From assembly GCA_964485455.1 (NCBI GenBank), contig CAZAJU010000001.1, forward strand, positions 1 to 63,981: a stretch of 63,981 bases of DNA, in the 5' to 3' direction. The stretch is from Tissierella_B sp964485455 (GTDB taxonomy: Bacteria > Bacillota > Clostridia > Tissierellales > Tissierellaceae). Under the pieces are notes generated by a model that did not search any database, was not told where the DNA came from, and saw only the letters and a program-made list of their open reading frames with translations. Below are positions 54,438 through 62,618 of this stretch, piece by piece. How positions within the stretch are numbered: position 1 is the first letter of the stretch; each line of letters begins with the position of its first letter. Both the position numbers and the translations under genes were made by a program.

Positions 54438-55073
54438 ATGAAAGGTTTAGTAATATCTGGTGGGGCTATTAAAGACTATGGACTAATCAAGGAGTCTATA
54501 TTGGAAGTGGATTTTATAATCTGCGCAGATAGTGGTATTAGACATGCCATATCCTTAGAATTAAATCCAAATGCAGTAATTGGAGATTTGGATTCAGCTA
54601 ATGATGAGGACTTAAGATATATATATGAGAATTCTATACCTGTGTTAAAATATCCTATTGAGAAGGATAAGACGGATACAGAGTTGGCTATAGATTATCT
54701 TATTGAAGTTGGAGCTAAGGATATTACCATAATAGGTGCTATAGGAAGCAGAATGGATCATACTTTAGCCAATATATTTCTACTTCAAAAGTTATTGTTA
54801 AATGGTATAGATGGAAGATTAATAGATGAAAATAACATAATCCATATAACTGATAGCAGTTTGTCCTTAGTAAGAAAGCAGGACTATAATATATCTATTT
54901 TACCTATTACTATAGATGGAGTTATTGTAAGTCTTAAGGGATTCTATTATGCTTTAAAAAATGAAAGAATAGGATTCGGTAGTAGCTTGGGAATAAGTAA
55001 TAAGATTATTGGAGATAATGGAACTGTTATAATAGAAAAAGGTATAGCCTTAGTAATTGAATCAATAGACTAA
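54438..55073 (+). CDS. thiN: Thiamine diphosphokinase
   Basis: ThiN makes TPP from thiamine and ATP. The 211 residues include CADSGIRHA, IGDLDSA, PIEKDKTDTELA and GAIGSRMDHTLAN. It is co-transcribed with thiT, so the TPP riboswitch couples uptake and activation. It lies where thiN sits near rpe and rpmB in Bacillus. Confidence 0.95.
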   Translation: MKGLVISGGAIKDYGLIKESILEVDFIICADSGIRHAISLELNPNAVIGDLDSANDEDLRYIYENSIPVLKYPIEKDKTDTELAIDYLIEVGAKDITIIGAIGSRMDHTLANIFLLQKLLLNGIDGRLIDENNIIHITDSSLSLVRKQDYNISILPITIDGVIVSLKGFYYALKNERIGFGSSLGISNKIIGDNGTVIIEKGIALVIESID

Positions 55074-55132
55074 AATGTAACAAAATCTCCTACCTTGAAT
55101 ATAATGGTATCAGAGATAAGGAGAGGAGATTT

Positions 55133-55303
55133 ATGAAAAAGTATTTTTATCACTATAGTGTAAAGTACAAAAATATTGTAGGCATTACTTTAGGTATTAT
55201 TGGTTTCATAATTCTAGTAAGTGTTATGCCCATAGAATTTCTTCTGTCCTTAATAGGTATAGGGCTATTGGTTATGGGATTTCTTTTAATTAAAATAAAA
55301 TAA
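55133..55303 (+). CDS. Hypothetical two-helix membrane microprotein at the usual spoVM locus
   Basis: This 56-residue protein has a basic, Tyr-rich N-terminus (MKKYFYHYSVKYKN) and two hydrophobic helices (about 15-32 and 35-53) ending KIK. A GGAGAGGAG site stands just before the ATG, and TATAAT (55100-55105) lies upstream. In Bacillus the SpoIVA partner spoVM lies between thiN and rpmB, exactly this position, but this protein is longer and not clearly SpoVM-like. Function unknown. AAATCTCCT (55083-55091) can pair with the ribosome binding site. Confidence 0.75.
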   Translation: MKKYFYHYSVKYKNIVGITLGIIGFIILVSVMPIEFLLSLIGIGLLVMGFLLIKIK

Positions 55304-55338
55304 GGCTTCCCATTTAAATAAATGGAAGCCTTATTTTT
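55297..55338. terminator. Bidirectional terminator between the microprotein gene and rpmB
   Basis: An 18-bp stem with one bulged C (55297-55315 with 55320-55337) has T on both ends, serving the + strand microprotein gene and - strand rpmB. Confidence 0.85.
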
Positions 55339-55341
55339 CAA

Positions 55342-55533
55342 TTATAATGCTCTTTCTACATATCCTGATCTTAAACATCTTGTACATACATTTACTCTCT
55401 TTACGGAACCCTTAACAACAGCTCTTACAGATCTAATATTAGGTGCCCAACTTCTTGAGCTTTTCTTATTTGAGAAAGTAACCTTGTTACCAAAAACTTT
55501 TCCCTTACCACATACTTCACATACCTTAGACAT
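55342..55533 (-). CDS. rpmB: 50S ribosomal protein L28
   Basis: A 63-residue L28 with four zinc-type cysteines (C5, C8, C50, C53; the C+ form). On the - strand, AAGGAGG precedes the ATG at 55533; an upstream in-frame GTG lies in that ribosome binding site. It is read opposite to its neighbours, with asp23 diverging from it, as is usual in Firmicutes. Confidence 0.96.
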   Translation of the reverse strand: MSKVCEVCGKGKVFGNKVTFSNKKSSRSWAPNIRSVRAVVKGSVKRVNVCTRCLRSGYVERAL

Positions 55534-55663
55534 GAAAAACACCTCCTTAATTCAAAACATATAATAATTTATTTTCAATTTAGAATAATACACTATATTT
55601 TAACACAATTAAGCATAAAAAAGCAACCTTAATATATGATAATATTAGAATGTTGTATATTAG

Positions 55664-55692
55664 TTGAAGAAATCCTTAATTTATTGTAAAAT
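55664..55692 (+). promoter_or_regulatory. Candidate promoter of the asp23-fakA run
   Basis: TTGAAG (55664-55669) and TAAAAT (55687-55692) have a 17-base spacer, about 35 bases before the asp23 start. Confidence 0.5.
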
Positions 55693-55725
55693 AAATAGAT
55701 ATAAATAAAGAATGGAGGCGGTTTA

Positions 55726-56082
55726 ATGGCAGCCAAAATAACTACTGATTTAGGAGTAATTACTATAGATGATAATGTTATAGCGAATATAGCTGGAATA
55801 GCTGCGATGGAAAGTTACGGAATAGTTGGAATGGCTTCAAAAAATGCAACAGAAGGACTTTTTGAATTGCTAAAATCAGATTATCTTTCAAAGGGAATAA
55901 AGGTATCCACTAAAGATGACTTGTTGGTTATAGATTTACATGTTATATTGGAATATGGTGTACGTATATCGGTTGTAGCTGAAAATATTATTGATAGGGT
56001 AAAGTTTAGCGTAGAAAAACATACAGGACTAAAAGTTGGTAAGATCAACATAAACGTTCAAGGAATAAGAGTAGAAAAGTAA
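55726..56082 (+). CDS. Asp23/Gls24 family envelope stress protein
   Basis: A 118-residue Asp23-family protein (VIANIAGIAAMESYGIVGMASK start, GKININVQGIRVE end). Such proteins form membrane-bound assemblies and respond to alkaline or envelope stress. It precedes the fatty acid kinase gene in most Firmicutes (yloU-yloV), as here with an 18-base gap. Good GGAGG site. Confidence 0.92.
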   Translation: MAAKITTDLGVITIDDNVIANIAGIAAMESYGIVGMASKNATEGLFELLKSDYLSKGIKVSTKDDLLVIDLHVILEYGVRISVVAENIIDRVKFSVEKHTGLKVGKININVQGIRVEK

Positions 56083-56100
56083 TTTGAGGAGGTACTATAC

Positions 56101-57756
56101 TTGATTTCGAATATTATAGATGGAGTTATGCTAAAGAGGGCTTTAAATAGCGCTGCATCACTCCTTGAGCTTAACAAGGAGGAAGTAAACTCCTTAAATG
56201 TATTCCCTGTTCCAGATGGAGATACAGGAACAAATATGCTGTTAACTGTAAAGTCTGCTCTTAAACAAGGATTAGCAGTTGAAGAGAACAATGCTTCAAA
56301 GATTGCCTTAGGAGCAAGTCAAGGCTCATTAATGGGTGCTAGAGGAAACTCTGGAGTTATTCTTTCCCAATTATTTAGAGGCTTTGCAAATGGACTTAAT
56401 GGTAGTGAAACTATTGATATTAAATCTTTGGCAGAAGCGTTTAAACAAGCATCAGAAACGGCTTATAAAGCTGTTATGAAGCCTACAGAAGGTACTATAT
56501 TGACCGTAGCTAGAGAATGTGGAGAATTTGCCATGTCCAATTACAAGAAGGAAAAGGATATAGCAGAGTTCTTACGAAAAATCATAGCTCATGGTAATGA
56601 TGCCTTAGCAAGAACTCCTGATATGTTACCTGTACTTAAACAGGCAGGGGTCGTGGATGCTGGAGGAAAAGGGCTGATTTATCTTTATACTGGTTTTTAT
56701 AATTCATTAATAGGTGCTGATGATTATGCAGGGCTAATATCTGAAGAAGTAAAACCTTTAAAAGAGGCTTCAATGGCTAGAGAACATATCGATACAGATG
56801 ATATAAAATTTGGTTATTGTACAGAATTTATGATAAATACAAATAATGATGATATTGATGGTTTAAGAAATGAGCTATCTAAACTTGGTGATTCACTATT
56901 AGTGGTTGGTGGTGAGGGGATTATTAAGGTACATGTTCATACTAATAATCCGGGAACTGCTTTAGAAACAGCACTTAAACTAGGTAGCCTAAAGGATATT
57001 AAAATCGATAATATGAGATTCCAGCATGAAGAAGTTCTTTTAAAGGATGAACTAAAAGCTATGGATAATCTATCTGAAAATGAGGAGAAAGTTTTAGATA
57101 AGGAATATTCATTTATAGCTGTTTCTGTGGGAAAGGGCATCGATGATGTATTTAATAATCTAAATGTTGATGAAATCGTCACAGGTGGACAAACTATGAA
57201 TCCAAGCACAGAGGATTTTATAAATGCCATAAACAAAACAACTGGAAGAAATGTTATTATCCTTCCTAACAATAGCAACATAATCCTAGCGGCAGAACAA
57301 ACTAAGAATATAAGTAATAGAAATATTTCCGTTCTACCTACTAAAAATATCCCTGAAGGCATATCAGCATTACTTGCTTTTAATGAAGATTTAACTTTAG
57401 ATGAGAATATTGAAAATATGAAAGAGGCATTTCAAAGCATAGTAACAGGGCAAGTAACTTATGCAGTAAGAGATACAGAGTTCAATAATACTAAGATTCA
57501 TAAGGATGATATAATAGGATTATCCGGCAAGGAAATACGATCTGCAGGCAAGGACATCAATGATGTTACTGTTGATTTGATTGAAAAGAGCTTTAAAGAC
57601 GATGCATCCATAATAACAGTTCTATATGGGGAAAATGTTGATGAAGCAATTTCTAATGATTTGTTGGAGAGATTAGAGGAAAAATATGATGATTTGGATA
57701 TAGAAGTGATTTATGGTGGTCAACCATTATATTATTATTTTATTTCTATAGAATAA
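56101..57756 (+). CDS. DhaL/DAK2-domain protein, fatty acid kinase FakA-like (YloV)
   Basis: A 551-residue protein with an N-terminal ATP-binding DhaL domain (NVFPVPDGDTGTNML, MGARGNSGVILSQLFRG) and a C-terminal DegV-like-linked FakA domain. FakA phosphorylates fatty acids carried by FakB for membrane lipid synthesis. No FakB (DegV) gene is adjacent here, though plsY at 26734 works on related acyl pools. It starts with TTG, 8 bases after GAGGAGG. Confidence 0.92.
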   Translation: MISNIIDGVMLKRALNSAASLLELNKEEVNSLNVFPVPDGDTGTNMLLTVKSALKQGLAVEENNASKIALGASQGSLMGARGNSGVILSQLFRGFANGLNGSETIDIKSLAEAFKQASETAYKAVMKPTEGTILTVARECGEFAMSNYKKEKDIAEFLRKIIAHGNDALARTPDMLPVLKQAGVVDAGGKGLIYLYTGFYNSLIGADDYAGLISEEVKPLKEASMAREHIDTDDIKFGYCTEFMINTNNDDIDGLRNELSKLGDSLLVVGGEGIIKVHVHTNNPGTALETALKLGSLKDIKIDNMRFQHEEVLLKDELKAMDNLSENEEKVLDKEYSFIAVSVGKGIDDVFNNLNVDEIVTGGQTMNPSTEDFINAINKTTGRNVIILPNNSNIILAAEQTKNISNRNISVLPTKNIPEGISALLAFNEDLTLDENIENMKEAFQSIVTGQVTYAVRDTEFNNTKIHKDDIIGLSGKEIRSAGKDINDVTVDLIEKSFKDDASIITVLYGENVDEAISNDLLERLEEKYDDLDIEVIYGGQPLYYYFISIE

Positions 57757-57780
57757 CCCTACCTATGGTAGGGTTTTGTT
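57755..57780 (+). terminator. Probable terminator after fakA-like gene
   Basis: A 9-bp stem (57755-57763 with 57767-57775, loop TAT) is followed by T-rich sequence and overlaps the stop codon. Confidence 0.65.
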
Positions 57781-57796
57781 TTAAACAGGAGGTAAT

Positions 57797-59854
57797 ATGG
57801 GCAATTTGGATATGAGTATACAATACTTAAAAGGAGTTGGACCAAAGAGAGCATACCGTCTTAGGCGGCTTAACATTCAAACCGTAAGAGACTTAATCTA
57901 TTTTGTGCCAAGGGAGTATGATGATCGGACTAGCTATAAGACCTTGATAGAATCCAAGAGGGATGAAAAAGTAAGTTTGAAGGTTGAAATAACTGGATAT
58001 GGAACTATAAATAGACCAAGGAAAAATTTTTCAATTTTGAAGGTACCTTTTAAGGATAACAGCGGATTTGGAAATATGGTCTGGTTTAATCAGGATTATT
58101 TAAAGGATAGATTTGTTCCAGGACAAGTGTACGTAATCAACGGTAAGTACAATAAAATAGGCATGGAGCACCAGATAATAAATCCTGTTTTTGAAAATCC
58201 AGATGAATCCAAGAAAGTTGGAATAGTATTACCCGTTTATCCTCTTACGGAAGGCTTAAAAAATCAAGAATTGGTAAATATAATTAAGGCTACCCTTAAG
58301 GAATTTTTGTATGATATTTATGAATTTCTTCCAGATGATTTGATAAATAAGTATAATTTTATGGATATAAGAAAATCACTTTATACAATTCATTTTCCAA
58401 AAAGCAAGGAGGAAATGATTAAAGCAAGAAATAGGCTTGCCTATGAAGAACTTTTTATTATTCAGCTAGGATTATTTATTATAAAAAATAAAGTGATGAT
58501 GAGCGGAGATGGAATAATATTTCCTACTCAAAAAGAGGTGTATGACTTTATTGAAAAGCTACCATTTAAACTTACTAAAGCTCAAAATAAAGTATTGGAT
58601 GAAATTTTATCTGATATGGAGTCCAGCAAGCAGATGAATAGGTTAGTTCAAGGGGATGTAGGTTCTGGTAAAACAATAGTAGGAATAATCTCTATGTACA
58701 AAGCAGTTCTAAGTGGATATCAAGCTGCGATGATGGCACCCACTGAAATACTAGCTGCTCAACATTTTGAGTCCATCTCAAAAGTATTTGAGGGCTCAAA
58801 TATCAAATGTAAACTTCTTGTAGGAAGCCTATCTAAAAAGAATAAGGATTTGATTTTAGAGGATTTAAAAGAAGGACGAATAGATATCATAGTAGGTACA
58901 CATGCTTTAATTCAGGATAGTGTTCAGTTTCAAAATCTTGGTTTAGTAATAACCGACGAACAGCATAGATTTGGAGTAAAGCAAAGAGCCATTTTAAGTA
59001 AAAAAGGGAAAAATCCTGATACTATTGTAATGACTGCAACCCCAATACCTAGAACACTAGGTTTGATACTCTATGGAGATTTGGATATATCCATTATAGA
59101 TGAACTTCCTCCAGGTAGAAAGGAGATAGAGACCTATGCTGTAGGGGAAGATATGAAGGAAAGAATCTATGCATTTATACGAAAACAGCTAATAGAAGGT
59201 AGACAATGCTATATAGTTTGTCCCCTAATTGAAGAATCTGAAAGTATGGATATTAATTCTGCTGAGGAGCTTTATAATAAATTAAAACATGAAATCTTTT
59301 CGGAATTCAACGTTGGACTTCTACACGGGAAAATGACACCTAGGGATAAGGATATAATCATGGATGAATTTAAGAAAAATATAGTTCAAATACTAGTTTC
59401 TACTACTGTTATAGAGGTGGGTGTAAATGTTCCTAATGCAAATTTAATGGTGGTTTTCAATGCAGAACGCTTTGGTTTAGCTCAACTTCATCAATTAAGA
59501 GGTAGAGTTGGTAGAGGAGAGTACCAGTCTTATTGTATCTTAATTAACGAAAGTATGAATCCAATTTCTCGAGAAAGAATGAGAATTCTTCAATCATCTA
59601 GCGATGGCTTTAAAATATCTGAAAAAGACTTGGAGCTTAGGGGACCAGGTGAGTTTTTTGGGACGAGACAGCATGGTTTACCCGAGTTAAAAGTAGCTAA
59701 TTTAGTCAGAGATATGGAGATATTAAAGCATGCTCAAAAGGATGCCCAAGAGATAATCGACTTAGATCCTCTACTTCAAAGGGAAAAATATACTAATCTA
59801 AGGATTAAAGTTGAAGAACTCTTTGATAAAATTAACCATGAATTAGATTATTAA
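57797..59854 (+). CDS. recG: ATP-dependent DNA helicase RecG
   Basis: RecG remodels stalled forks and branched DNA. The 685 residues have an N-terminal wedge OB-fold domain (about 1-170), helicase motifs (GDVGSGKT, DEQHRFGVKQR, TATPIPRT) and a C-terminal QLRGRVGRGE. It follows fakA-like as in many Firmicutes. AGGAGG precedes the ATG. Confidence 0.96.
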   Translation: MGNLDMSIQYLKGVGPKRAYRLRRLNIQTVRDLIYFVPREYDDRTSYKTLIESKRDEKVSLKVEITGYGTINRPRKNFSILKVPFKDNSGFGNMVWFNQDYLKDRFVPGQVYVINGKYNKIGMEHQIINPVFENPDESKKVGIVLPVYPLTEGLKNQELVNIIKATLKEFLYDIYEFLPDDLINKYNFMDIRKSLYTIHFPKSKEEMIKARNRLAYEELFIIQLGLFIIKNKVMMSGDGIIFPTQKEVYDFIEKLPFKLTKAQNKVLDEILSDMESSKQMNRLVQGDVGSGKTIVGIISMYKAVLSGYQAAMMAPTEILAAQHFESISKVFEGSNIKCKLLVGSLSKKNKDLILEDLKEGRIDIIVGTHALIQDSVQFQNLGLVITDEQHRFGVKQRAILSKKGKNPDTIVMTATPIPRTLGLILYGDLDISIIDELPPGRKEIETYAVGEDMKERIYAFIRKQLIEGRQCYIVCPLIEESESMDINSAEELYNKLKHEIFSEFNVGLLHGKMTPRDKDIIMDEFKKNIVQILVSTTVIEVGVNVPNANLMVVFNAERFGLAQLHQLRGRVGRGEYQSYCILINESMNPISRERMRILQSSSDGFKISEKDLELRGPGEFFGTRQHGLPELKVANLVRDMEILKHAQKDAQEIIDLDPLLQREKYTNLRIKVEELFDKINHELDY

Positions 59855-59912
59855 AGTTCAATTATTAGATAAAATGTGATAGAATAGTGGTTAATTAGAA
59901 AGGAAGATCATA

Positions 59913-60473
59913 TTGAGAGTTATATCTGGTGAAAGAAAAGGACATAAATTAAAAGCTCCTAAGGGAATGGAAACTAGGCCTACGGAGGATAGAATAAAAG
60001 AAAATCTCTTCAATATATTAAAACCTTTAAAAAGTGAAGCAGTTGTGTTAGATCTTTTTAGTGGTTCTGGAGCAATTGGGATAGAATTTTTAAGCAGGGG
60101 TTCCAAACTAGCTTATTTTATTGATATTTCTCAATCAAGTATAGATGTTATAAAAGAAAATTTAAACCATACTGGATTTACAGAAAAAAGTATAATTCTT
60201 AAAAGGGATTCAATTGGAGCCCTAAATTTCTTTAAGTCTAATGGAATAAAATTTGATTATATTTATATGGATCCACCTTTTAAAAATCATGATTTGCTAT
60301 TTAATTCAATGAAACTGGTTGCTGATTATGATTTGTTAAGTGAATTTGGAAAGTTAATAGTAGAACATGAAACAAATTTTAATCCTGTTATGGAGTCAGG
60401 TGCTCTTCAAAGATATGATGCTCGTAAGTATGGAAGTAAAACACTATCCTTTTTTAAAAATAGAGAGGTTTAA
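59913..60473 (+). CDS. rsmD: 16S rRNA (guanine(966)-N(2))-methyltransferase RsmD
   Basis: RsmD methylates G966 of 16S rRNA. The 186 residues start MRVISGERKGHKL and carry DLFSGSGAIGIE and the catalytic DPPF. It starts with TTG, 8 bases after AGGA. coaD follows at 3 bases, the usual rsmD-coaD pair. Confidence 0.95.
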   Translation: MRVISGERKGHKLKAPKGMETRPTEDRIKENLFNILKPLKSEAVVLDLFSGSGAIGIEFLSRGSKLAYFIDISQSSIDVIKENLNHTGFTEKSIILKRDSIGALNFFKSNGIKFDYIYMDPPFKNHDLLFNSMKLVADYDLLSEFGKLIVEHETNFNPVMESGALQRYDARKYGSKTLSFFKNREV

Positions 60474-60475
60474 TT

Positions 60476-60958
60476 ATGAGAGTGATATATCCAGGAAGCT
60501 TTGATCCATTGACCAATGGACATATAGATATAATCGAAAGATGTTCTGAGCAATTTGAGCAAGTTACAGTAGCAGTTCTAGTAAATAATTCTAAAGTAGG
60601 ACTATTCACAACACAGGAGAGATTAGATTTGATCAAGGAGACTACAAAACATTTAAATAACGTTAAAGTAGATTCTTTTAGCGGGCTCTTAATCGATTAT
60701 GCAAAGAAAATTGATACTAATATTATAGTTAAGGGATTGAGAGCAGTATCTGATTTTGAATATGAAATGCAAATGGCTTTAGCTAACAAAGAACTATATC
60801 CAAAGCTAGAAACTTTTTTTATGGTATCAAATACTAAATACTCCTTTTTAAGCTCAAGTATAGTCAAGGAGGTTTCAGTACTTGGAGGAGATGTTTCTGG
60901 GTTTGTTCCAAAAATAGTTGAAGATGCTTTAAAAGATAAAATCAAAGGGGGATTTTAA
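60476..60958 (+). CDS. coaD: Phosphopantetheine adenylyltransferase
   Basis: CoaD makes dephospho-CoA from 4'-phosphopantetheine and ATP. The 160 residues show GSFDPLTNGHIDII and KGLRAVSDFEYE, typical of the HxGH nucleotidyltransferases. It lies next to rsmD, and the coiled-coil gene starts directly after its stop. Confidence 0.97.
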   Translation: MRVIYPGSFDPLTNGHIDIIERCSEQFEQVTVAVLVNNSKVGLFTTQERLDLIKETTKHLNNVKVDSFSGLLIDYAKKIDTNIIVKGLRAVSDFEYEMQMALANKELYPKLETFFMVSNTKYSFLSSSIVKEVSVLGGDVSGFVPKIVEDALKDKIKGGF

Positions 60959-61405
60959 ATGGATATATTAGATCTTATTGATGAAGTAGAAGATATTGTT
61001 GAAGCTGGGACAAGCGTGCCCTTTACCGGTAAGGTCATGGTTGACAAGGAGGAAATTCTAGACATTATTAAAGAAATCAGAATAAAACTTCCTGATGAAA
61101 TCAAGCAAGCAGCATGGATTAAAGAAGAGAGACAAAGAATATTAGCAGAAGCCCAAAAGGATGCTGATAATTTGATTAATGAAGCTAATTATAAACTTAA
61201 AGAGATGGTTGACGAAGATGAGGTTATTAGGGTAGCAAACCAAAGAGCTGAAGATATAGTAACAAGAGCCCAAATAAATGCTAAGGAAATTAGGATAGGC
61301 GCTATGGAATATGCTGATACCTTATTAGAAGAAACTCAGGAGAATTTAAAAGAGGTTATACAATTACTTAATGACAATAGAAAAGAACTCAGGGGAAATG
61401 ACTAA
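60959..61405 (+). CDS. Coiled-coil protein resembling a vacuolar/F-type ATPase stalk subunit
   Basis: A 148-residue helical protein: a short N-terminal region (about 1-45), then a long coiled coil with ILAEAQKDADNLINEA and later repeats rich in Ala, Glu and Lys. Similar proteins beside coaD in clostridia are called ATPase, from likeness to stalk subunits, but no ATP site is visible. A DivIVA-like role is also possible. The stop overlaps the end of ylbJ on the other strand by 4 bases. Confidence 0.8.
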   Translation: MDILDLIDEVEDIVEAGTSVPFTGKVMVDKEEILDIIKEIRIKLPDEIKQAAWIKEERQRILAEAQKDADNLINEANYKLKEMVDEDEVIRVANQRAEDIVTRAQINAKEIRIGAMEYADTLLEETQENLKEVIQLLNDNRKELRGND

Positions 61406-62568
61406 GTTCTTCTCCTAAATTCCTGGATAAATATACTAAGTATTATCAAAAACATAATTGAACTGAATACCAATGTTGTAGAGCTGGTTAATATCTTTAA
61501 CCAGCTATTTGTATATATATTAAAAGGCTCTCTAGGAATAAAAGTGCTTATTATTTTATTTTTATAGAATAACAAATACATTATATAGGTGTAAATAAAT
61601 GATAAAAATCCATGAAAGGCCTTAGAGATTAGATAGAATCTGGTATTTATATCTGTATCGCTTATAAAGCTAATAGCCTGACTATGAATTGAGAAGCCAC
61701 CCCAACCTATGATAAGATTAATAAATAGAATTTTCTTGATCAATGGTATATTTAGTTCTGATATTAAGGCACAACCATTAGTAATTTCTATGATTCCTGC
61801 AACTATAGCTTTTAAAGCTATAGTTTCTATTTTTGTTATCTTGGATAATATTATTAATATGAAATTAAACCCACTGGAATCCAAAATAATTTTTATAACA
61901 ACAGAGTATATTATTACAAACCCTCCCACTATTAGCATGGAATTCATACTATCCATAACGGATTTAGATAAAATGGCTCCGGCAGATTTCTCATGGGTCT
62001 TTAAGAGAATATTTCTATTCATAATATGGTCTTTATTATACTTGTAATCTCTTTTTTGTCTATTAGATAGTCCAAGTAAAAATCCAATAGTCAATGCGCC
62101 TAAATAATGAGGAATCAGCAATAAAAATCCAAGCTCAGGTGAACCAAGCATCCCTATAGCCACTGAGCCCAATATAAAAAGTGGCCCAGATGTGGAACAA
62201 AAGCCTATTAATCTATTTGCTTCATTTTTAGAGATTAGACCTTCACTCCTAATCTTTGATGTTAACCTAGAACCTATGGGATAGCCGCTCAAAATACTCA
62301 TGGTTAGGGGGAAAGCCCCTACTCCTGGAACGTTGAATAAAGGGCGCATGATTGGCTCCAGATACCTTGTAAAGTAATCGACCAAACCAAAGGAAATCAT
62401 TAAATCAGTTATTAAGATGAAGGGGAATAAGGAAGGCAGAAGTATGTTAAACCATATATTTAATCCTTGTTTTGCACTTTCGATGGATTTATTTGGATCA
62501 ATTATTATCTCTATTGCTATAAATAAAAGCATAAGTCCTGTAAAAATTTTTATCTTATTCCTATGCAT
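61402..62568 (-). CDS. ylbJ: Sporulation integral membrane protein YlbJ
   Basis: A 388-residue membrane protein with about eight to ten helices and nucleoside-transporter-like gate features (LPSLFPFILITDLM, GVGAFPLTMSILSGYPIGSRL), typical of YlbJ. It is needed for spore cortex formation in Bacillus. A GTG at 62577 is a possible start 9 bases upstream; the ATG at 62568 has better spacing from GAGTGG. tmcAL lies upstream in the same direction. Confidence 0.9.
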   Translation of the reverse strand: MHRNKIKIFTGLMLLFIAIEIIIDPNKSIESAKQGLNIWFNILLPSLFPFILITDLMISFGLVDYFTRYLEPIMRPLFNVPGVGAFPLTMSILSGYPIGSRLTSKIRSEGLISKNEANRLIGFCSTSGPLFILGSVAIGMLGSPELGFLLLIPHYLGALTIGFLLGLSNRQKRDYKYNKDHIMNRNILLKTHEKSAGAILSKSVMDSMNSMLIVGGFVIIYSVVIKIILDSSGFNFILIILSKITKIETIALKAIVAGIIEITNGCALISELNIPLIKKILFINLIIGWGGFSIHSQAISFISDTDINTRFYLISKAFHGFLSFIYTYIMYLLFYKNKIISTFIPREPFNIYTNSWLKILTSSTTLVFSSIMFLIILSIFIQEFRRRT

Positions 62569-62618
62569 ATTATCCACTCTCTCTTTCTTTCTATAAATAT
62601 ATGAAAGAGGGTAGACAA

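Noticed and set aside
55322..55564. Open frame of 80 codons on the + strand
   Set aside because: It overlaps rpmB, a certain gene, on the other strand and begins within the shared terminator.
56937..57362. Open frame of 141 codons on the - strand
   Set aside because: It lies inside the fakA-like gene, which has clear conserved motifs on the + strand.
61709..62047. Open frame of 112 codons on the + strand
   Set aside because: It lies inside ylbJ on the other strand; the hydrophobic composition only mirrors the membrane gene.
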